DNA of 64,000 bases from Bradyrhizobium genosp. L (GTDB taxonomy: Bacteria; Pseudomonadota; Alphaproteobacteria; Rhizobiales; Xanthobacteraceae): NCBI RefSeq assembly GCF_015624485.1, contig NZ_CP061378.1, positions 4,154,001 to 4,218,000 of the forward strand, written 5' to 3'. The notes beneath the pieces are model-generated. The model was not told the DNA's origin, ran no database searches, and saw only the letters and a list, made by a program, of their open reading frames with translations. Position 1 is the first letter of the stretch, and each line of letters begins with the position of its first letter. The position numbers and the translations under genes are program-made. This document shows, in pieces, positions 15,699 to 25,649 of this stretch.

Positions 15699-16910
15699 GT
15701 GGCCCTGATGCCGGTTGCCGATGCCCTATCAGCCATTCTCGCCGGCGCCGATCCGCTGGCGGAAGAGATGGTCGCGCTCGATGCCGCCCATGACCGCACC
15801 CTGGCACGCGACACAGCGGCCCGGCGTACCCAGCCGCCGCAGCCGATGTCGGCGATGGACGGCTATGCGGTGCGCGCGGCCGATGCGGCCGATCTGTCCG
15901 CTCGCCTGAAGGTGATCGGCGAAGTCGCGGCCGGCCGGCCGTTCGCGCGCAGCCTCAGTGCGGGCGAAGCGGTGCGGATCTTCACCGGCGGCGTGATCCC
16001 CGACGGCGCCGATGCGGTCATCATCCAGGAAGACACGGCCATCGACGGCGACCACATCACCATCACCGAGGCCGCGACCAGGGGACGGCACATCCGCCCC
16101 GCCGGCGTCGACTTCAACGCCGGCGACGTGCTGCTCGCGGCAGGCCAGCGGCTCTCCGACCGCGCGCTGTCGCTGGCCGCCGCCATGAATTATCCGGAAC
16201 TCGCGGTGCACCGCCGCCCCAAGGTCGCGTTGCTCGCAACCGGCGACGAGCTGGTGATGCCGGGCTCGGAGCCTGGTCCCGGCCAGATCGTCTATTCCAA
16301 CGGCTATGCGCTGCGGGCGCTGGCGCGCCGCGAGGGCGCCGAAACCATCGATCTCGGGATCGCGGCCGATACCGTGGCGGCGACCACCGCCGGCATCCGC
16401 CGTGCACGCGAGGTCGACGCCGATATCCTGGTCACGACCGGCGGAGCATCGGTCGGCGACCATGATCTGGTCAAGCAGTCGCTGGAGGCCGAGGGCGTCG
16501 CCATGGCGTTCTGGCGGATCGCAATGCGGCCCGGCAAGCCGATGATGCATGGCCGGCTCGGCACCATGCGGGTGATCGGCCTGCCCGGCAATCCGGTGTC
16601 GTCCTATGTCTGCGCCTACCTGTTTCTGGTGCCTTTGATTCGGGCTTTGAGCGGCCGCAAGGTGATTCATCACACTCGCGCGCGCGCCTTGCTCGGCCGC
16701 GATCTCGCCGCCAACGACCAGCGCGAGGACTATCTGCGCGCGCGTCTGGAAGAGCGCGACCACGGCACGCTGATCGCAACGCCGGTGATGCAGCAGGACA
16801 GCTCGCTGCTGGGAAATCTCGCTGCGGCACGGGCACTTCTGATCCGTCCGCCATTCGCGCCGGCGGCTCTCAAAGGCAGCGCATGCGATATCCTGACACT
16901 GCCGGAATGA
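15699..16910 (+). CDS. moeA: Molybdopterin molybdenumtransferase
   Basis: 403 residues. MoeA inserts molybdate into adenylylated molybdopterin. Visible landmarks are MSAMDGYAVRAAD near 50, IFTGGVIPDGADAVI, the MogA-like domain LATGDELVMPG, TTGGASVGDHDLVKQSL and RPGKPMMHGRLG with LPGNPVSSYV, and a C-terminal beta-barrel. The GTG start 15699 has AGGAGG 6 bases upstream, better spaced than the ATG three codons later. It lies between the HAD gene and lexA. Confidence 0.95.
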   Translation: MALMPVADALSAILAGADPLAEEMVALDAAHDRTLARDTAARRTQPPQPMSAMDGYAVRAADAADLSARLKVIGEVAAGRPFARSLSAGEAVRIFTGGVIPDGADAVIIQEDTAIDGDHITITEAATRGRHIRPAGVDFNAGDVLLAAGQRLSDRALSLAAAMNYPELAVHRRPKVALLATGDELVMPGSEPGPGQIVYSNGYALRALARREGAETIDLGIAADTVAATTAGIRRAREVDADILVTTGGASVGDHDLVKQSLEAEGVAMAFWRIAMRPGKPMMHGRLGTMRVIGLPGNPVSSYVCAYLFLVPLIRALSGRKVIHHTRARALLGRDLAANDQREDYLRARLEERDHGTLIATPVMQQDSSLLGNLAAARALLIRPPFAPAALKGSACDILTLPE

Positions 16911-16962
16911 CCCCGCGCGGCAGCGTCGGGTGAGCGCGTTCACCTGAAATTAAGTGGTTGCA

Positions 16963-16977
16963 GAACATGTATCGAAC
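16963..16977 (+). promoter_or_regulatory. SOS box (LexA operator) 1
   Basis: GAAC-N7-GAAC (16963-16966 and 16974-16977), which is exactly the alphaproteobacterial LexA consensus, 144 bases before the lexA start. It predicts autoregulation of lexA and induction by DNA damage. Confidence 0.85.
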
Positions 16978-16988
16978 ATATAGTGTCC

Positions 16989-17003
16989 GTTCATGATTTG
17001 TTT
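16989..17003 (+). promoter_or_regulatory. Second, weaker SOS box in opposite orientation
   Basis: GTTC-N7-GTTT (16989-16992 and 17000-17003), one mismatch from GTTC-N7-GTTC, 11 bases downstream of box 1 and inverted to it. Likely a second LexA site that strengthens autorepression. Confidence 0.5.
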
Positions 17004-17120
17004 CGAGTACTGGTGTCACCAAATGGGAGTCCCTCGTCGCTGGCGCGCATCGTGCTCGCAAGATCGGGGCTCCTGAGGTCTCGGAATCGAACGACGCACT
17101 CAACCGGGGGAATACTCGAG

Positions 17121-17822
17121 ATGCTCACGCGCAAACAGTACGAACTTCTGCGTTTCATCAATGAACGTCTGAAAGAGGCCGGCGTGCCCCCCTCCTTCGA
17201 CGAGATGAAGGATGCGCTCGACCTGCGCTCGAAGTCCGGTATCCACCGCCTCATCACCGCGCTGGAAGAGCGCGGCTTCATCCGCCGGCTGCCGAACCGC
17301 GCCCGCGCCATCGAGGTGATCAAGCTCCCCGAATTGGCCGCCGGTGGCGGCAACGGCCGCCGCGGCTTCACGCCGAGCGTCATCGAGGGCACGCTCGGCA
17401 AGCGCGCCTCCGCCCCCGTGATCGAGGACGACGGCAACCGCCCGGTCGCCGTCCCGGTGATGGGCCGGATCGCGGCCGGTACCCCGATCGAGGCGCTGCA
17501 GACCCGCAGCCACACCATCAGCGTACCGCCCGACATGCTCGGCACCGGCGAGCACTACGCGCTCGAGGTGCGCGGCGACTCGATGGTCGAGGCCGGTATT
17601 CTCGACGGCGACATGGCGCTGATCCAGCGCAACGACACCGCCAACACCGGCGACATCGTGGTGGCCTTGATCGACGAGGAGGAAGCCACCCTGAAGCGCT
17701 TCCGCCGCCGCGGTGCATCGATCGCGCTGGAGCCGGCCAACACCGCCTATGAAGTGCGCATCCTGCCGCCGAACCGGGTTCGCATCCAGGGCAAGCTGAT
17801 CGGGCTCTATCGCAAATACTGA
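17121..17822 (+). CDS. lexA: LexA repressor
   Basis: 233 residues. The N-terminal winged helix has [39 protein letters not shown]. The self-cleavage bond is Ala119-Gly120 ([12 protein letters not shown]). The catalytic dyad is Ser154 (RGDSMVEAG) and Lys192 ([10 protein letters not shown]). LexA represses SOS genes until RecA* triggers cleavage. The linker (74-107) is long, as in rhizobial LexA. ATG 17121 matches the conserved start; the frame is open further upstream but that includes the SOS boxes. Confidence 0.97.
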   Translation: MLTRKQYELLRFINERLKEAGVPPSFDEMKDALDLRSKSGIHRLITALEERGFIRRLPNRARAIEVIKLPELAAGGGNGRRGFTPSVIEGTLGKRASAPVIEDDGNRPVAVPVMGRIAAGTPIEALQTRSHTISVPPDMLGTGEHYALEVRGDSMVEAGILDGDMALIQRNDTANTGDIVVALIDEEEATLKRFRRRGASIALEPANTAYEVRILPPNRVRIQGKLIGLYRKY

Positions 17823-18061
17823 GGCCGCGAAGGAACGCGCGACACATCCGACCGTTGCTTGGCAGATAGCGCGACGTGTGAGCTTGCCAGATGCGCCCCG
17901 ATACCTCTCGTGCGTAGCGCGTTTGTGATCGGGCCGCTCTGCAGCCAGTCGTACAATCGCCAAGAAACGGGGAAACACTCGTTCGCTATCGTCCACTCTG
18001 GTAGAGGCCTGCGCCTCAAGGGGAGGCTTTGGGTCGCTACCTCGAACCGAGGAGCCATCCG
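17823..18061. other. Gap after lexA, no gene
   Basis: No reading frame with coding character on either strand, and no tRNA or strong terminator. A short GAGGC/GCCTC stem lies near 18,005-18,020. It presumably holds the promoter of the following gene, which I cannot place with confidence. Confidence 0.3.
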
Positions 18062-18490
18062 ATGTGTGACTATAGCCTGCACGCGGTGCAATCGCGTCCC
18101 GCCGTCGTCGGAGAGACGCTTGTCACCACGACCTTCCGCGGCACGTCGACCCGCGGCTTTGCCTCCGAAAGCGATCTCGCGGTTGCGGTCTGCATGTTGC
18201 CCGGCACCGAGCTCGCCTTCACCGAGAACGTCCGCTACGACAGCCGCTGGATCTGGACCAAGACGATCGGCTTCCGTGTCGGCGTGTTCAACGAGATCGA
18301 GCCCGATGTGCCGGATCGCCATCACGACGCGGTCGAATTCCCCGACGGCAACCGCGTGCTGGTGACCCAGCTCGTCGAGGGACAGCGCGTCACGGTGCTG
18401 CAACTGCCGGCGCTGCCTCAACAGATCGAGCAGAAGCCCAAGGTCGCAGAGCGGCGGCCCTCCGCATTCGCATCGCTGTTTTTGGGTTGA
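18062..18490 (+). CDS. Conserved alphaproteobacterial protein of unknown function
   Basis: 142 residues starting MCDYSLHAVQSRPAVVGE, a start that I recognise from a family of uncharacterised rhizobial proteins. There is no signal peptide or membrane segment. The sequence is strand-rich (LVTTTFRGTSTRGFASESD, AVEFPDGNRVLVTQLVEGQR). Start ATG 18062 is used because the conserved pattern begins there. Function unknown; it is not obviously linked to lexA or comEC. Confidence 0.75.
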   Translation: MCDYSLHAVQSRPAVVGETLVTTTFRGTSTRGFASESDLAVAVCMLPGTELAFTENVRYDSRWIWTKTIGFRVGVFNEIEPDVPDRHHDAVEFPDGNRVLVTQLVEGQRVTVLQLPALPQQIEQKPKVAERRPSAFASLFLG

Positions 18491-18636
18491 ACGCATCGCA
18501 GCCGCAGGACGACCATTCCCGCGGCGGGTGACCAAAGCAATTTCAAGCGGCCCCGGACTTCGGGTTCCGGGCCGCGGCCTGAGGAATTGCGTCTGACGAC
18601 GCGTTGGCGCATCATCGCGCACGGAGGGCGTGCGCG

Positions 18637-18855
18637 GTGGTCGACAAGGTCACGTGGCAAAAGGCTGGACGCGTCACCGAACCGGGCCGCTACATGTTCC
18701 GGTTCGGCTGGCTGACGATCACCGCCGACGACCTCAAGGTCTGGCAGCAGTTTCCCGAAGCCGCCTTCACCCTGGTCAAGAAGCCCGACGCCGGCCCCGA
18801 TTCCGACGAGTACCATCTCGGCCTGTTCGAGCTGCCCCCGCCCGGCCAGACTTAA
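18637..18855 (+). CDS. Small conserved hypothetical protein
   Basis: 72 residues starting at GTG 18637, preceded by GGAGGG with 8 bases. The protein reads VDKVTWQKAGRVTEPGRYMF at its start and contains FGWLTITADDLKVWQQFP, with good codon bias and no signal peptide. The last four bases overlap the end of the convergent comEC gene. Family not recognised. The clear ribosome binding site and codon use support it being real. Confidence 0.6.
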   Translation: MVDKVTWQKAGRVTEPGRYMFRFGWLTITADDLKVWQQFPEAAFTLVKKPDAGPDSDEYHLGLFELPPPGQT

Positions 18856-21131
18856 TCGTCGCCTTGCAGATCGGTCTCGGCGGGTGTCGCATCGACGGGA
18901 CGGGACGGCTTGTCAGGCGTGCGCAGCAGCGCCTCGCTGTCACCTTCACCGGGAACCGCCGGCGACCAGGGCCGGTCGATGCCACCGGGTTTGACCGCAT
19001 CGATGGCGAAGCCGCCGCTGACGCGGCGCAGCGTCAGCGCGCCGTGGCGGCGTAGCCGCTCGGCATCGATCACCGAGGCCGCGCAGCCCTGCGGCGCGGG
19101 GTGGGCCATGACGATCAGCGCCGCCCGCTCGCAATCGTCGGCCAGCGCATCGGGCCGGTTCGCCAGCGCGACGAAACTGCCGGCGCCAGGAGTGACGCAG
19201 CCGCTGGAATCGCAGGAAACGCTCTCGCCGAGCGACGGATCCGCGGCGAAGCGCGCGTCGGCATCGGCCGCGAGCCACTCCTTGACCAAAAAGGCATCCT
19301 TCGCGCTGTGCATAAGATGCAGCCGCCCGTCGCCGCCGCGCACCGCGACATTGCGGCCATCGGCGGAGACCAGCACATCCGGCTGCGGCACCCGCACCGC
19401 CCAGACCGTCGCCACCACGAGCAGCATCGCACCCGACCAGCGCAGCGGCGTCCGCAACAGCCCGAGCAGGACGAGCCCCGCGCTGGCCAGGATCATCGGT
19501 CCGGTGCCGAACGCCGCCATCCGTCCGACCGCGCCCGGCAGTGCGGCGACCCATTGCGTCACCACGATCATCCAGTCGATGCCAATGCCCATGATCGCCC
19601 AGAACACGCCGTCGAACCCGAACGGCATTGCGGCAAGCCCGAGCAGGCCCGCGGGCATCACGACCGCCGAGACCACCGGCATCGCCGCCAGGTTGGCGAG
19701 CAGTCCGTAGGGCGTGATGCGATGGAAATGGAACGCGGCATAGGGCGTCGTCGCCAGCCCCGCCACCAGCGAGGCCAGCACCAGCACGATGAGCTCACGC
19801 CCGCCCCACAGCGCGATCCGCGCGGTCACCGAATGGTCCGGCGACGCAAACAGGCTCGGCATCCCGATCTGCACCAACGCCACCAGCCCGAGCGTCGCGG
19901 CGAACGACATCTGAAAGCTCGGATGCACCAGCGCTTCCGGCGCAATCGCCAGCACGATCAGCGCCGCCACCGCCAGCGTTCGGAAGGTGATGGCGCGGCG
20001 ATCGACCATGACGGCGATCAGCACCACTGCCGTCATGAAGAAGGATCGCTGCGTCGCGACCTCCGCGCCCGACAGCAACAGATAGAACGCGGCAGCGAAC
20101 AGCGCCGCCCCGGCCGCCCATTTCTTGATCGGCTGTCCGGCCGTGAACGCCGGAAACAGCGCGAGCAGCGCGCGGATCGTGAAGAACACCACGCCGGCGA
20201 CGACAGCCATGTGATAGCCGGAGATCGACAGCACATGGCCGAGCCCGGAGATGAACATCGCGTCGTTGACCGGCGTCGTGATCGCATCGCGCCGGCCGGT
20301 GAGCAGCGCGGTCGCGATCGCGCGCTGGTCGCCGTCGAGCGTGGTGCGGATCCGCGCATCGATGGCGTCGCGCAGGCCCTGCATGACGGCCGCATAGCGC
20401 AGCGCAAGGCCGCCACTCGCCGGCGGCTGCTTCGTCCTGACCGCGCCCATCGCGAAGCCGGAGGCGCCGATGCCCTGGAAATAAAGGTCGCGACCGAAAT
20501 CATAGGAGCCGGGTCGCTGCGGCCCGAGCGGCGGCATCAACCGCGCCTTCAATTCGACGAAGCTGCCGACCTCGGGCGCGGTGCCCTTCTTCACCGAAAG
20601 CCGCACGCGCTCGAGCTTCGTCAAGTCGCGCGGGCTCTCCATCGAGACCACGCGCAGCACGAAGCGATCGGTCTTCTCCCTGATGTCGCGGGTCTCGACG
20701 AAGCCGGTCAGCGTCACCGAGAACATCGGCCGCGCCAGCACGCCATGCGCGATCCGCGCCGTCTTCCAGGTCGCGGTCGCAAAACCCGCCGCGACCGCCG
20801 CCAGCATCACGAGCGCGGGAAACATCCTGTGCCGCCGCAGCAGGAAGGCCAGCGCACAGAGCGCGACCGCGGCGACGGCCGCGGGCAACAACATCGGCTC
20901 ATGCTCGGCCGCGAAGTAGAACGCGATGCCGGTGCCGAACGCCACCGGCACCCAGGGCAACAGCCGCCCGGCCCCCGCCTCGGCGCGCACCCATTGCCGC
21001 AACCGCTCGACCAGCGGCGGCCAAATACTGGCGCGCGTCGGGATATAGCCGCCGACTGGCGCAGCCGCCCGCGGCGGCCACGTCCCCGCGTAGCCGCGCT
21101 TGCCGCCCGGCGTCGTGCCCTGCTCCGCCAT
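18852..21131 (-). CDS. comEC: ComEC/Rec2-family DNA uptake protein
   Basis: 759 residues. An N-terminal soluble/membrane DUF4131 region is followed by the competence domain with many membrane segments (ISGLGHVLSISGYHMAVVAGV is its signature) and a C-terminal domain. The last 190 residues lack the HxHxDH metal motif of the beta-lactamase-like domain found in Bacillus ComEC, as in many alphaproteobacterial versions. Predicted role is passage of single-stranded DNA across the inner membrane. It is convergent with the 72-residue gene and read away from glnS and the SnoaL-like gene. Confidence 0.92.
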   Translation of the reverse strand: MAEQGTTPGGKRGYAGTWPPRAAAPVGGYIPTRASIWPPLVERLRQWVRAEAGAGRLLPWVPVAFGTGIAFYFAAEHEPMLLPAAVAAVALCALAFLLRRHRMFPALVMLAAVAAGFATATWKTARIAHGVLARPMFSVTLTGFVETRDIREKTDRFVLRVVSMESPRDLTKLERVRLSVKKGTAPEVGSFVELKARLMPPLGPQRPGSYDFGRDLYFQGIGASGFAMGAVRTKQPPASGGLALRYAAVMQGLRDAIDARIRTTLDGDQRAIATALLTGRRDAITTPVNDAMFISGLGHVLSISGYHMAVVAGVVFFTIRALLALFPAFTAGQPIKKWAAGAALFAAAFYLLLSGAEVATQRSFFMTAVVLIAVMVDRRAITFRTLAVAALIVLAIAPEALVHPSFQMSFAATLGLVALVQIGMPSLFASPDHSVTARIALWGGRELIVLVLASLVAGLATTPYAAFHFHRITPYGLLANLAAMPVVSAVVMPAGLLGLAAMPFGFDGVFWAIMGIGIDWMIVVTQWVAALPGAVGRMAAFGTGPMILASAGLVLLGLLRTPLRWSGAMLLVVATVWAVRVPQPDVLVSADGRNVAVRGGDGRLHLMHSAKDAFLVKEWLAADADARFAADPSLGESVSCDSSGCVTPGAGSFVALANRPDALADDCERAALIVMAHPAPQGCAASVIDAERLRRHGALTLRRVSGGFAIDAVKPGGIDRPWSPAVPGEGDSEALLRTPDKPSRPVDATPAETDLQGDD

Positions 21132-21229
21132 TCCGCTTGCGATCCCTGCCGGGCCGCAAAGCTAGCGGTGCCGCAGTCACCCGGCTAGCGGAACACAACC
21201 GGAACGGTTGGTGGCGGCGGTCGACCCGC

Positions 21230-21616
21230 CTAGATCAGCGGCGTCTGCGACGACACGTGATGGCAGGCGATCTTCCAGTCGCCATCCTCGCGCGCGATCA
21301 CCCAGGTGATCTTGACCACCAGCGCCGGCGCGTCGCCGTCGAGGACAAACGATGTGACGGCCGCCATGTTGACGAGATCGGCGTTGACCTGCTCGGTCCT
21401 GACCTCGCTGAACTGGACGCGTGGCGCGCGCCAGCGCGGCAGGCCGTTGCAATAGGCCTTCACCCCATCGCGGCCGCGATACAGCGACGGGTTCGAGCCG
21501 AAGAAGAACGCGTGCTTCGAATAGAGCGCGGCAAGCGCATCCGCGTCGAGCCTGCTGAAGCCCGCGGACCATCTTGCGATGATGGCGGAGACGATGTCGT
21601 CGGCTTCGCTTGGCAT
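21230..21616 (-). CDS. SnoaL/NTF2-like protein (DUF4440 type)
   Basis: 128 residues starting [20 protein letters not shown]. The alpha-plus-beta cone fold pattern is seen: LDADALAALYSKHAFFFGSN, YRGRDGVKAYCNGL, then strands VQFSEVRTEQV and ALVVKITWVIAREDGDWKIA. Such proteins are small enzymes or ligand carriers; the role is not known. Its ATG overlaps the stop of glnS by one base (TGATG), so it is translationally coupled to the unusual glnS tail. Confidence 0.8.
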   Translation of the reverse strand: MPSEADDIVSAIIARWSAGFSRLDADALAALYSKHAFFFGSNPSLYRGRDGVKAYCNGLPRWRAPRVQFSEVRTEQVNADLVNMAAVTSFVLDGDAPALVVKITWVIAREDGDWKIACHHVSSQTPLI

Positions 21617-22221
21617 CACCCGGCCCCCGGTGAGCCTTCGCTTTCTGGATTTCCAGAACTCGATGCTCCGCTGGCTACAACAGGGACACCACCGAGAAAT
21701 GGCGCCAAACCTTCTGGACAATAGCGGATTAGGTTTTCCATATTTTCCTTAACGGTGGGATTGTCGTGATGCTCTGCATACCAACGTTTTGCGGCCGCTA
21801 TCATCTCACCGCAAAATTGCGCGAGATCAAACATAGCAGCCTTCTTGCCCGTCGCTTGGTCTACGATACTTAGCGCATGTATGCTTGCGAACGTGTTTGG
21901 CAGAGTGAATACGACATTTGTTGCCCCAAACTTGTCGTGACCGGCCATATTGGCCCTGTGAACCACGCCGCCGCGCAAGCGATAGCACGACTGCCCCTCG
22001 AGACCTAAGGCTGGCTCCGTCGTATACTTGTCAACGAACGCCACATAGTGCTTCTCCTTAACAAAGGCGCTGTTCGGCAGTGCCAGCGCGGAACAAATAT
22101 CTGGCACGGTCAAAGCAGCAAGCAACGCCGGGTAGTAGAGTTTCGCCTTTATGGCGAGATCAATGTCATTGAGTACACTGTACAGCGGAGAAGACGCCGC
22201 CAAAACGGGTGGATTCGTCAT
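21616..22221 (-). CDS. Possible separate product of the glnS tail (internal start)
   Basis: The 201 codons from ATG 22221 form an in-frame part of glnS but carry their own ribosome binding site (GGAGGA at 22225-22230). The protein begins [19 protein letters not shown] and matches, in my recall, free-standing hypothetical proteins of about 190 residues that contain [11 protein letters not shown] and a C-terminal LIRYCPEGL. This suggests a horizontally acquired gene that landed at the end of glnS and removed its stop codon. A small palindrome TTCTGGA-TT-TCCAGAA (21643-21658) sits at its far end. Separate expression is inferred. Confidence 0.5.
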   Translation of the reverse strand: MTNPPVLAASSPLYSVLNDIDLAIKAKLYYPALLAALTVPDICSALALPNSAFVKEKHYVAFVDKYTTEPALGLEGQSCYRLRGGVVHRANMAGHDKFGATNVVFTLPNTFASIHALSIVDQATGKKAAMFDLAQFCGEMIAAAKRWYAEHHDNPTVKENMENLIRYCPEGLAPFLGGVPVVASGASSSGNPESEGSPGAG

Positions 22222-23901
22222 CTTTCCTCCGACTTCCTTCGCGAACGTATCGCGCAGGCCGATCGTGCGGTTGAACACCAGCCTGTCCGGCGTCGAGTCC
22301 CGGTCGCGCACGAAATAACCTTGGCGCTCGAACTGCATTGCGTCGGGCGAATTGCTGTCGGCGATCGCCGGCTCGACGCGTGCGTCGGTCAGCACTTCCA
22401 GCGACTGCGGATTGAGGTCGGTGGCGAAGTTGCCCGCATCCGGGCTCGGATTGGCGAACAGCTGGTTGTAGATGCGGATCTCCGCCGGCTTCGACTGCGC
22501 AGCAGGCAGCCAGTGCATGGTCGCCTTCACCTTGCGGCCATCGGGCGCGTTGCCGCCCTTGGTCGCGGGATCGTAGGTCGCGCGCAGCTCGACGATCTCG
22601 CCGGCATCGTCCTTCACCACGCCGGTGCACTTGATGAAGTAGGCGTAGCGCAGCCGCACCTCGTTGCCGGGCGAGAGGCGGAAGAACTTCTTCGGCGGGT
22701 TTTCCATGAAATCGTCGCGCTCGATATAGAGCTCGCGGCCGAAGGCGATCTTGCGGGTGCCGGCCTCCGGATTGTCAGGGTGGTTGATCGCCTCGAGCTC
22801 CTCGACCTGGCCTTCCGGATAGTTCTCGATCACCACCTTGAGCGGCCGCAGCACCGCCATGCGGCGCAGCGCCGTGCGGTTCAATTCCTCGCGGATACAG
22901 AACTCCAGCATGCCGACGTCGACCACGCTGTTGGCCTTGGCGACGCCGATCCGCTTGATGAACTCGCGCACCGCAGCCGGCGGCACACCGCGCCGCTTCA
23001 ACCCGGCGATGGTCGGCATCCGCGGATCGTCCCAGCCCGAGACATGGCCGTCGCGCACGAGCTGGGTCAGCACGCGCTTGGACAGCAGCGTGTAGGTCAG
23101 GTTGAGCCGCGCCATCTCATACTGGCGCGGCTGCGAGGGCACCGGCAGCTTGTCGAGCAGCCACTCATAGAGCGGGCGGTGATCCTCGAACTCCAGCGTG
23201 CAGATCGAATGCGTGATGCCTTCGATGGCATCCGACTGGCCGTGGGCGTAGTCGTAACTCGGATAGATCGACCATTTGTCGCCGGTGCGCGGATGGTGGG
23301 CGTGCAGGATTCTGTACAGTACCGGGTCGCGCAGATTGATGTTGCCCGACGCCATGTCGATCTTGGCGCGCAGCACACGGGTGCCGTTCGGAAACTCGCC
23401 GGCCTTCATGCGGCGGAACAGGTCGAGGTTCTGCTCGACCGAGCGGTCGCGGAACGGCGAGTTCTTGCCGGGTTCGGTCAGCGTGCCGCGCGAGGTCCGG
23501 ATCGCCTCCTGCGACTGGTCGTCGACATAGGCAAAGCCGGCCTTGATCAGGCCCTCGGCCCAGTCGTAGAGCCGCGCGAAATAGTCGGAGGCGTAGAACA
23601 GGTTGTTGCCCCAGTCATAGCCGAGCCAATGCACGTCGGCCTGGATGGAGTCGATATATTCCTGCTCCTCCCGGGTCGGATTGGTGTCGTCGAAGCGCAG
23701 ATTGCACTGGCCGCCGAACTCCTGCGCAATGCCGAAATTGAGCGCAATCGACTTGGCGTGGCCGATATGCAAATAGCCGTTCGGCTCCGGCGGGAAGCGC
23801 GTCACGACCTTGGCGTGCTTGTGGGAGGAGAGATCGGCCTGGACGATGTCGCGGATGAAGTCGCGCCCTGCCTCTGCCGTCGCCGTGTCAGTCGTCATCA
23901 T
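21616..23901 (-). CDS. glnS: Glutaminyl-tRNA synthetase with a fused 201-residue C-terminal domain of unknown function
   Basis: 761 residues against about 560 usual. Residues 1-560 are a complete GlnS: class I HIGH motif ([14 protein letters not shown]), [14 protein letters not shown], the KMSKS equivalent TLLSKRV, and the anticodon barrels ending in [16 protein letters not shown]. From Met561 follows a domain ([64 protein letters not shown]) that I recognise as a stand-alone bacterial hypothetical family. At the junction an SD sequence GGAGG lies 4 bases before the ATG of Met561 (22221), so the domain could also be made alone. The tail DNA is AT-richer (21721-21780 is 25/60 G+C; 23041-23100 is 40/60). 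Starts ATG 23901 after AGGGA. Confidence 0.93.
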   Translation of the reverse strand: MMTTDTATAEAGRDFIRDIVQADLSSHKHAKVVTRFPPEPNGYLHIGHAKSIALNFGIAQEFGGQCNLRFDDTNPTREEQEYIDSIQADVHWLGYDWGNNLFYASDYFARLYDWAEGLIKAGFAYVDDQSQEAIRTSRGTLTEPGKNSPFRDRSVEQNLDLFRRMKAGEFPNGTRVLRAKIDMASGNINLRDPVLYRILHAHHPRTGDKWSIYPSYDYAHGQSDAIEGITHSICTLEFEDHRPLYEWLLDKLPVPSQPRQYEMARLNLTYTLLSKRVLTQLVRDGHVSGWDDPRMPTIAGLKRRGVPPAAVREFIKRIGVAKANSVVDVGMLEFCIREELNRTALRRMAVLRPLKVVIENYPEGQVEELEAINHPDNPEAGTRKIAFGRELYIERDDFMENPPKKFFRLSPGNEVRLRYAYFIKCTGVVKDDAGEIVELRATYDPATKGGNAPDGRKVKATMHWLPAAQSKPAEIRIYNQLFANPSPDAGNFATDLNPQSLEVLTDARVEPAIADSNSPDAMQFERQGYFVRDRDSTPDRLVFNRTIGLRDTFAKEVGGKMTNPPVLAASSPLYSVLNDIDLAIKAKLYYPALLAALTVPDICSALALPNSAFVKEKHYVAFVDKYTTEPALGLEGQSCYRLRGGVVHRANMAGHDKFGATNVVFTLPNTFASIHALSIVDQATGKKAAMFDLAQFCGEMIAAAKRWYAEHHDNPTVKENMENLIRYCPEGLAPFLGGVPVVASGASSSGNPESEGSPGAG

Positions 23902-24064
23902 GGGTTCCCTGGAGGAGCTAGGTGGACCTTCTGCCAAATTCGCGCCGCCGGGCCAAGCCTACTCTGGAGCCTCGTGGCCGGCCAAATGGCCTCACCCGAG
24001 GCTTTAGTTATGTCGGGTTCCTGCTATACACCAGCGCCGTTCCCGCATACGTCTCGCTGCAATC

Positions 24065-25486
24065 ATGACCGATTCCGTCGTTACCCGCTTCGCCCCCTCG
24101 CCGACCGGCTTCCTCCACATCGGAGGCGCCCGCACCGCCCTGTTCAACTGGCTCTACGCCAAGAAGCACGGCGGCAAGATGCTGCTGCGGATCGAGGACA
24201 CCGATCGCGAGCGCTCGACCAAGGAGGCGATCGACGCCATCCTGGACGGCCTGAAGTGGCTCGAGCTCGATTGGGACGGCGACGTCATCTACCAGTTCAG
24301 CCGTGCCGCCCGCCACCGCGAGGTCGCCGAAAGCCTGCTCGCCGCCGGCCGCGCCTATTACTGCTACGCGACGCCGGAGGAGCTGACCGCGATGCGCGAG
24401 AAGGCGCGCGCCGATGGCCGCACCCGGCTCTATGACGGCCTGTGGCGCGACCGCGATCCCTCGACTGCGCCTGCCGGCATCAAGCCGACCATCCGCCTGA
24501 AAGCGCCGCAGACCGGCGAGACCGTGCTCGAGGACCAGGTGCAGGGCCGCGTGGTCTGGCAGAACGAGAACCTCGACGACCTCGTCCTGCTGCGCGGCGA
24601 CGGCACGCCGACCTACATGCTGGCGGTCGTGGTCGACGACCACGACATGGCGGTCACCCATATCATCCGCGGCGACGATCACCTGATCAACGGCGCCCGC
24701 CAGAAGCAGATCTACGACGCGCTGGAGTGGGAGCTGCCGAGCATGTCCCACATTCCGCTGATCCATGGTCCGGACGGCTCGAAACTGTCGAAGCGCCATG
24801 GCGCGCTTGGCGTCGATGCCTATCGCGCGCTCGGCTACCTGCCGGCCGCCCTGCGCAACTATTTGGTCCGGCTCGGCTGGAGCCATGGCGACCAGGAGAT
24901 CTTCTCGACAGAGGAGATGATCGACGCGTTCGACCTCTCCGGCATCGGCCGCTCGGCGGCGCGGTTCGATTTCGCCAAGCTGGAGAACCTCAACGGCCAC
25001 TACATCCGCCAGAGCGACGATCAATCCCTCGTGACCCAGTTCGAGAGCGTGCTGGACTATATTCCCGAGGGCGCCGCGCTGAAGGCCAAGCTCAACGACA
25101 CCACCCGTGCGCAATTGCTGCGGGCGATGCCGAGCCTGAAGGAGCGCGCCAAGACGCTGCTCGAGCTGATCTCGGGCGCCTATTTCATCTTCGCCGACCG
25201 CCCGCTCGCGCTCGATGCCAAGGCGGCCGCGCTGCTGACGCCTGAGACGCGCGCGCTGATCGGCCAGTTGCGGGCGGCGCTCGAGGCCGTGACCGATTGG
25301 AACGCGGAAACGACCGAAACCGCCATGCGGAATTTCGCCGAGCAGAACGGCCTGAAGCTCGGCGCCGTCGCCCAGCCGCTGCGGGTGGCACTGACCGGAC
25401 GCACCACGTCGCCCGGTATCTTCGATGTCCTGGCCGTGCTGGGACGCCAGGAGTGCCTCGCGCGCCTCGCCGATCAGGCGGCGTGA
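24065..25486 (+). CDS. gltX: Glutamyl-tRNA synthetase
   Basis: 473 residues, normal for a bacterial GluRS. HIGH motif: [25 protein letters not shown] motif: [13 protein letters not shown]. The connective region ([37 protein letters not shown]) and C-terminal helical anticodon domain are complete. It charges tRNA-Glu, and in bacteria with a GatCAB route also tRNA-Gln, which fits less well here because a GlnS gene is divergent from it. The 163 bases between the two starts hold both promoters, which I cannot place exactly. Confidence 0.97.
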   Translation: MTDSVVTRFAPSPTGFLHIGGARTALFNWLYAKKHGGKMLLRIEDTDRERSTKEAIDAILDGLKWLELDWDGDVIYQFSRAARHREVAESLLAAGRAYYCYATPEELTAMREKARADGRTRLYDGLWRDRDPSTAPAGIKPTIRLKAPQTGETVLEDQVQGRVVWQNENLDDLVLLRGDGTPTYMLAVVVDDHDMAVTHIIRGDDHLINGARQKQIYDALEWELPSMSHIPLIHGPDGSKLSKRHGALGVDAYRALGYLPAALRNYLVRLGWSHGDQEIFSTEEMIDAFDLSGIGRSAARFDFAKLENLNGHYIRQSDDQSLVTQFESVLDYIPEGAALKAKLNDTTRAQLLRAMPSLKERAKTLLELISGAYFIFADRPLALDAKAAALLTPETRALIGQLRAALEAVTDWNAETTETAMRNFAEQNGLKLGAVAQPLRVALTGRTTSPGIFDVLAVLGRQECLARLADQAA

Positions 25487-25495
25487 TCCTCCTGC

Positions 25496-25517
25496 ATGGA
25501 CCCCCTCCAGGGTCCAT
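25496..25517 (+). terminator. Hairpin between gltX and gltA
   Basis: ATGGACCC (25496-25503) and GGGTCCAT (25510-25517) form a perfect 8-bp stem with a 6-base loop, 10 bases after the gltX stop. There is no run of T after it, so it may be a weak terminator or an RNA 3' end stabiliser that separates gltX from gltA expression. Confidence 0.45.
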
Positions 25518-25649
25518 CTTGCAGCGCACATTGCAATGAGCTACCCATCCTCGGACGCTTTCTCAACAAGCCGTTCCGCCCCGCCATGGGCCGCAGTTCA
25601 GCGACTGGGCAAGGTCGGTTTTCGCAACGAATTCATCGGGGATATCGCG

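Noticed and set aside
19101..21188. A 695-codon plus-strand frame opposite comEC
   Set aside because: Arg/His-rich shadow of comEC with no domain.
22048..24435. A 795-codon plus-strand frame over glnS and the gltX start
   Set aside because: Antisense to GlnS, then out of frame with GltX; no domain and no ribosome binding site.
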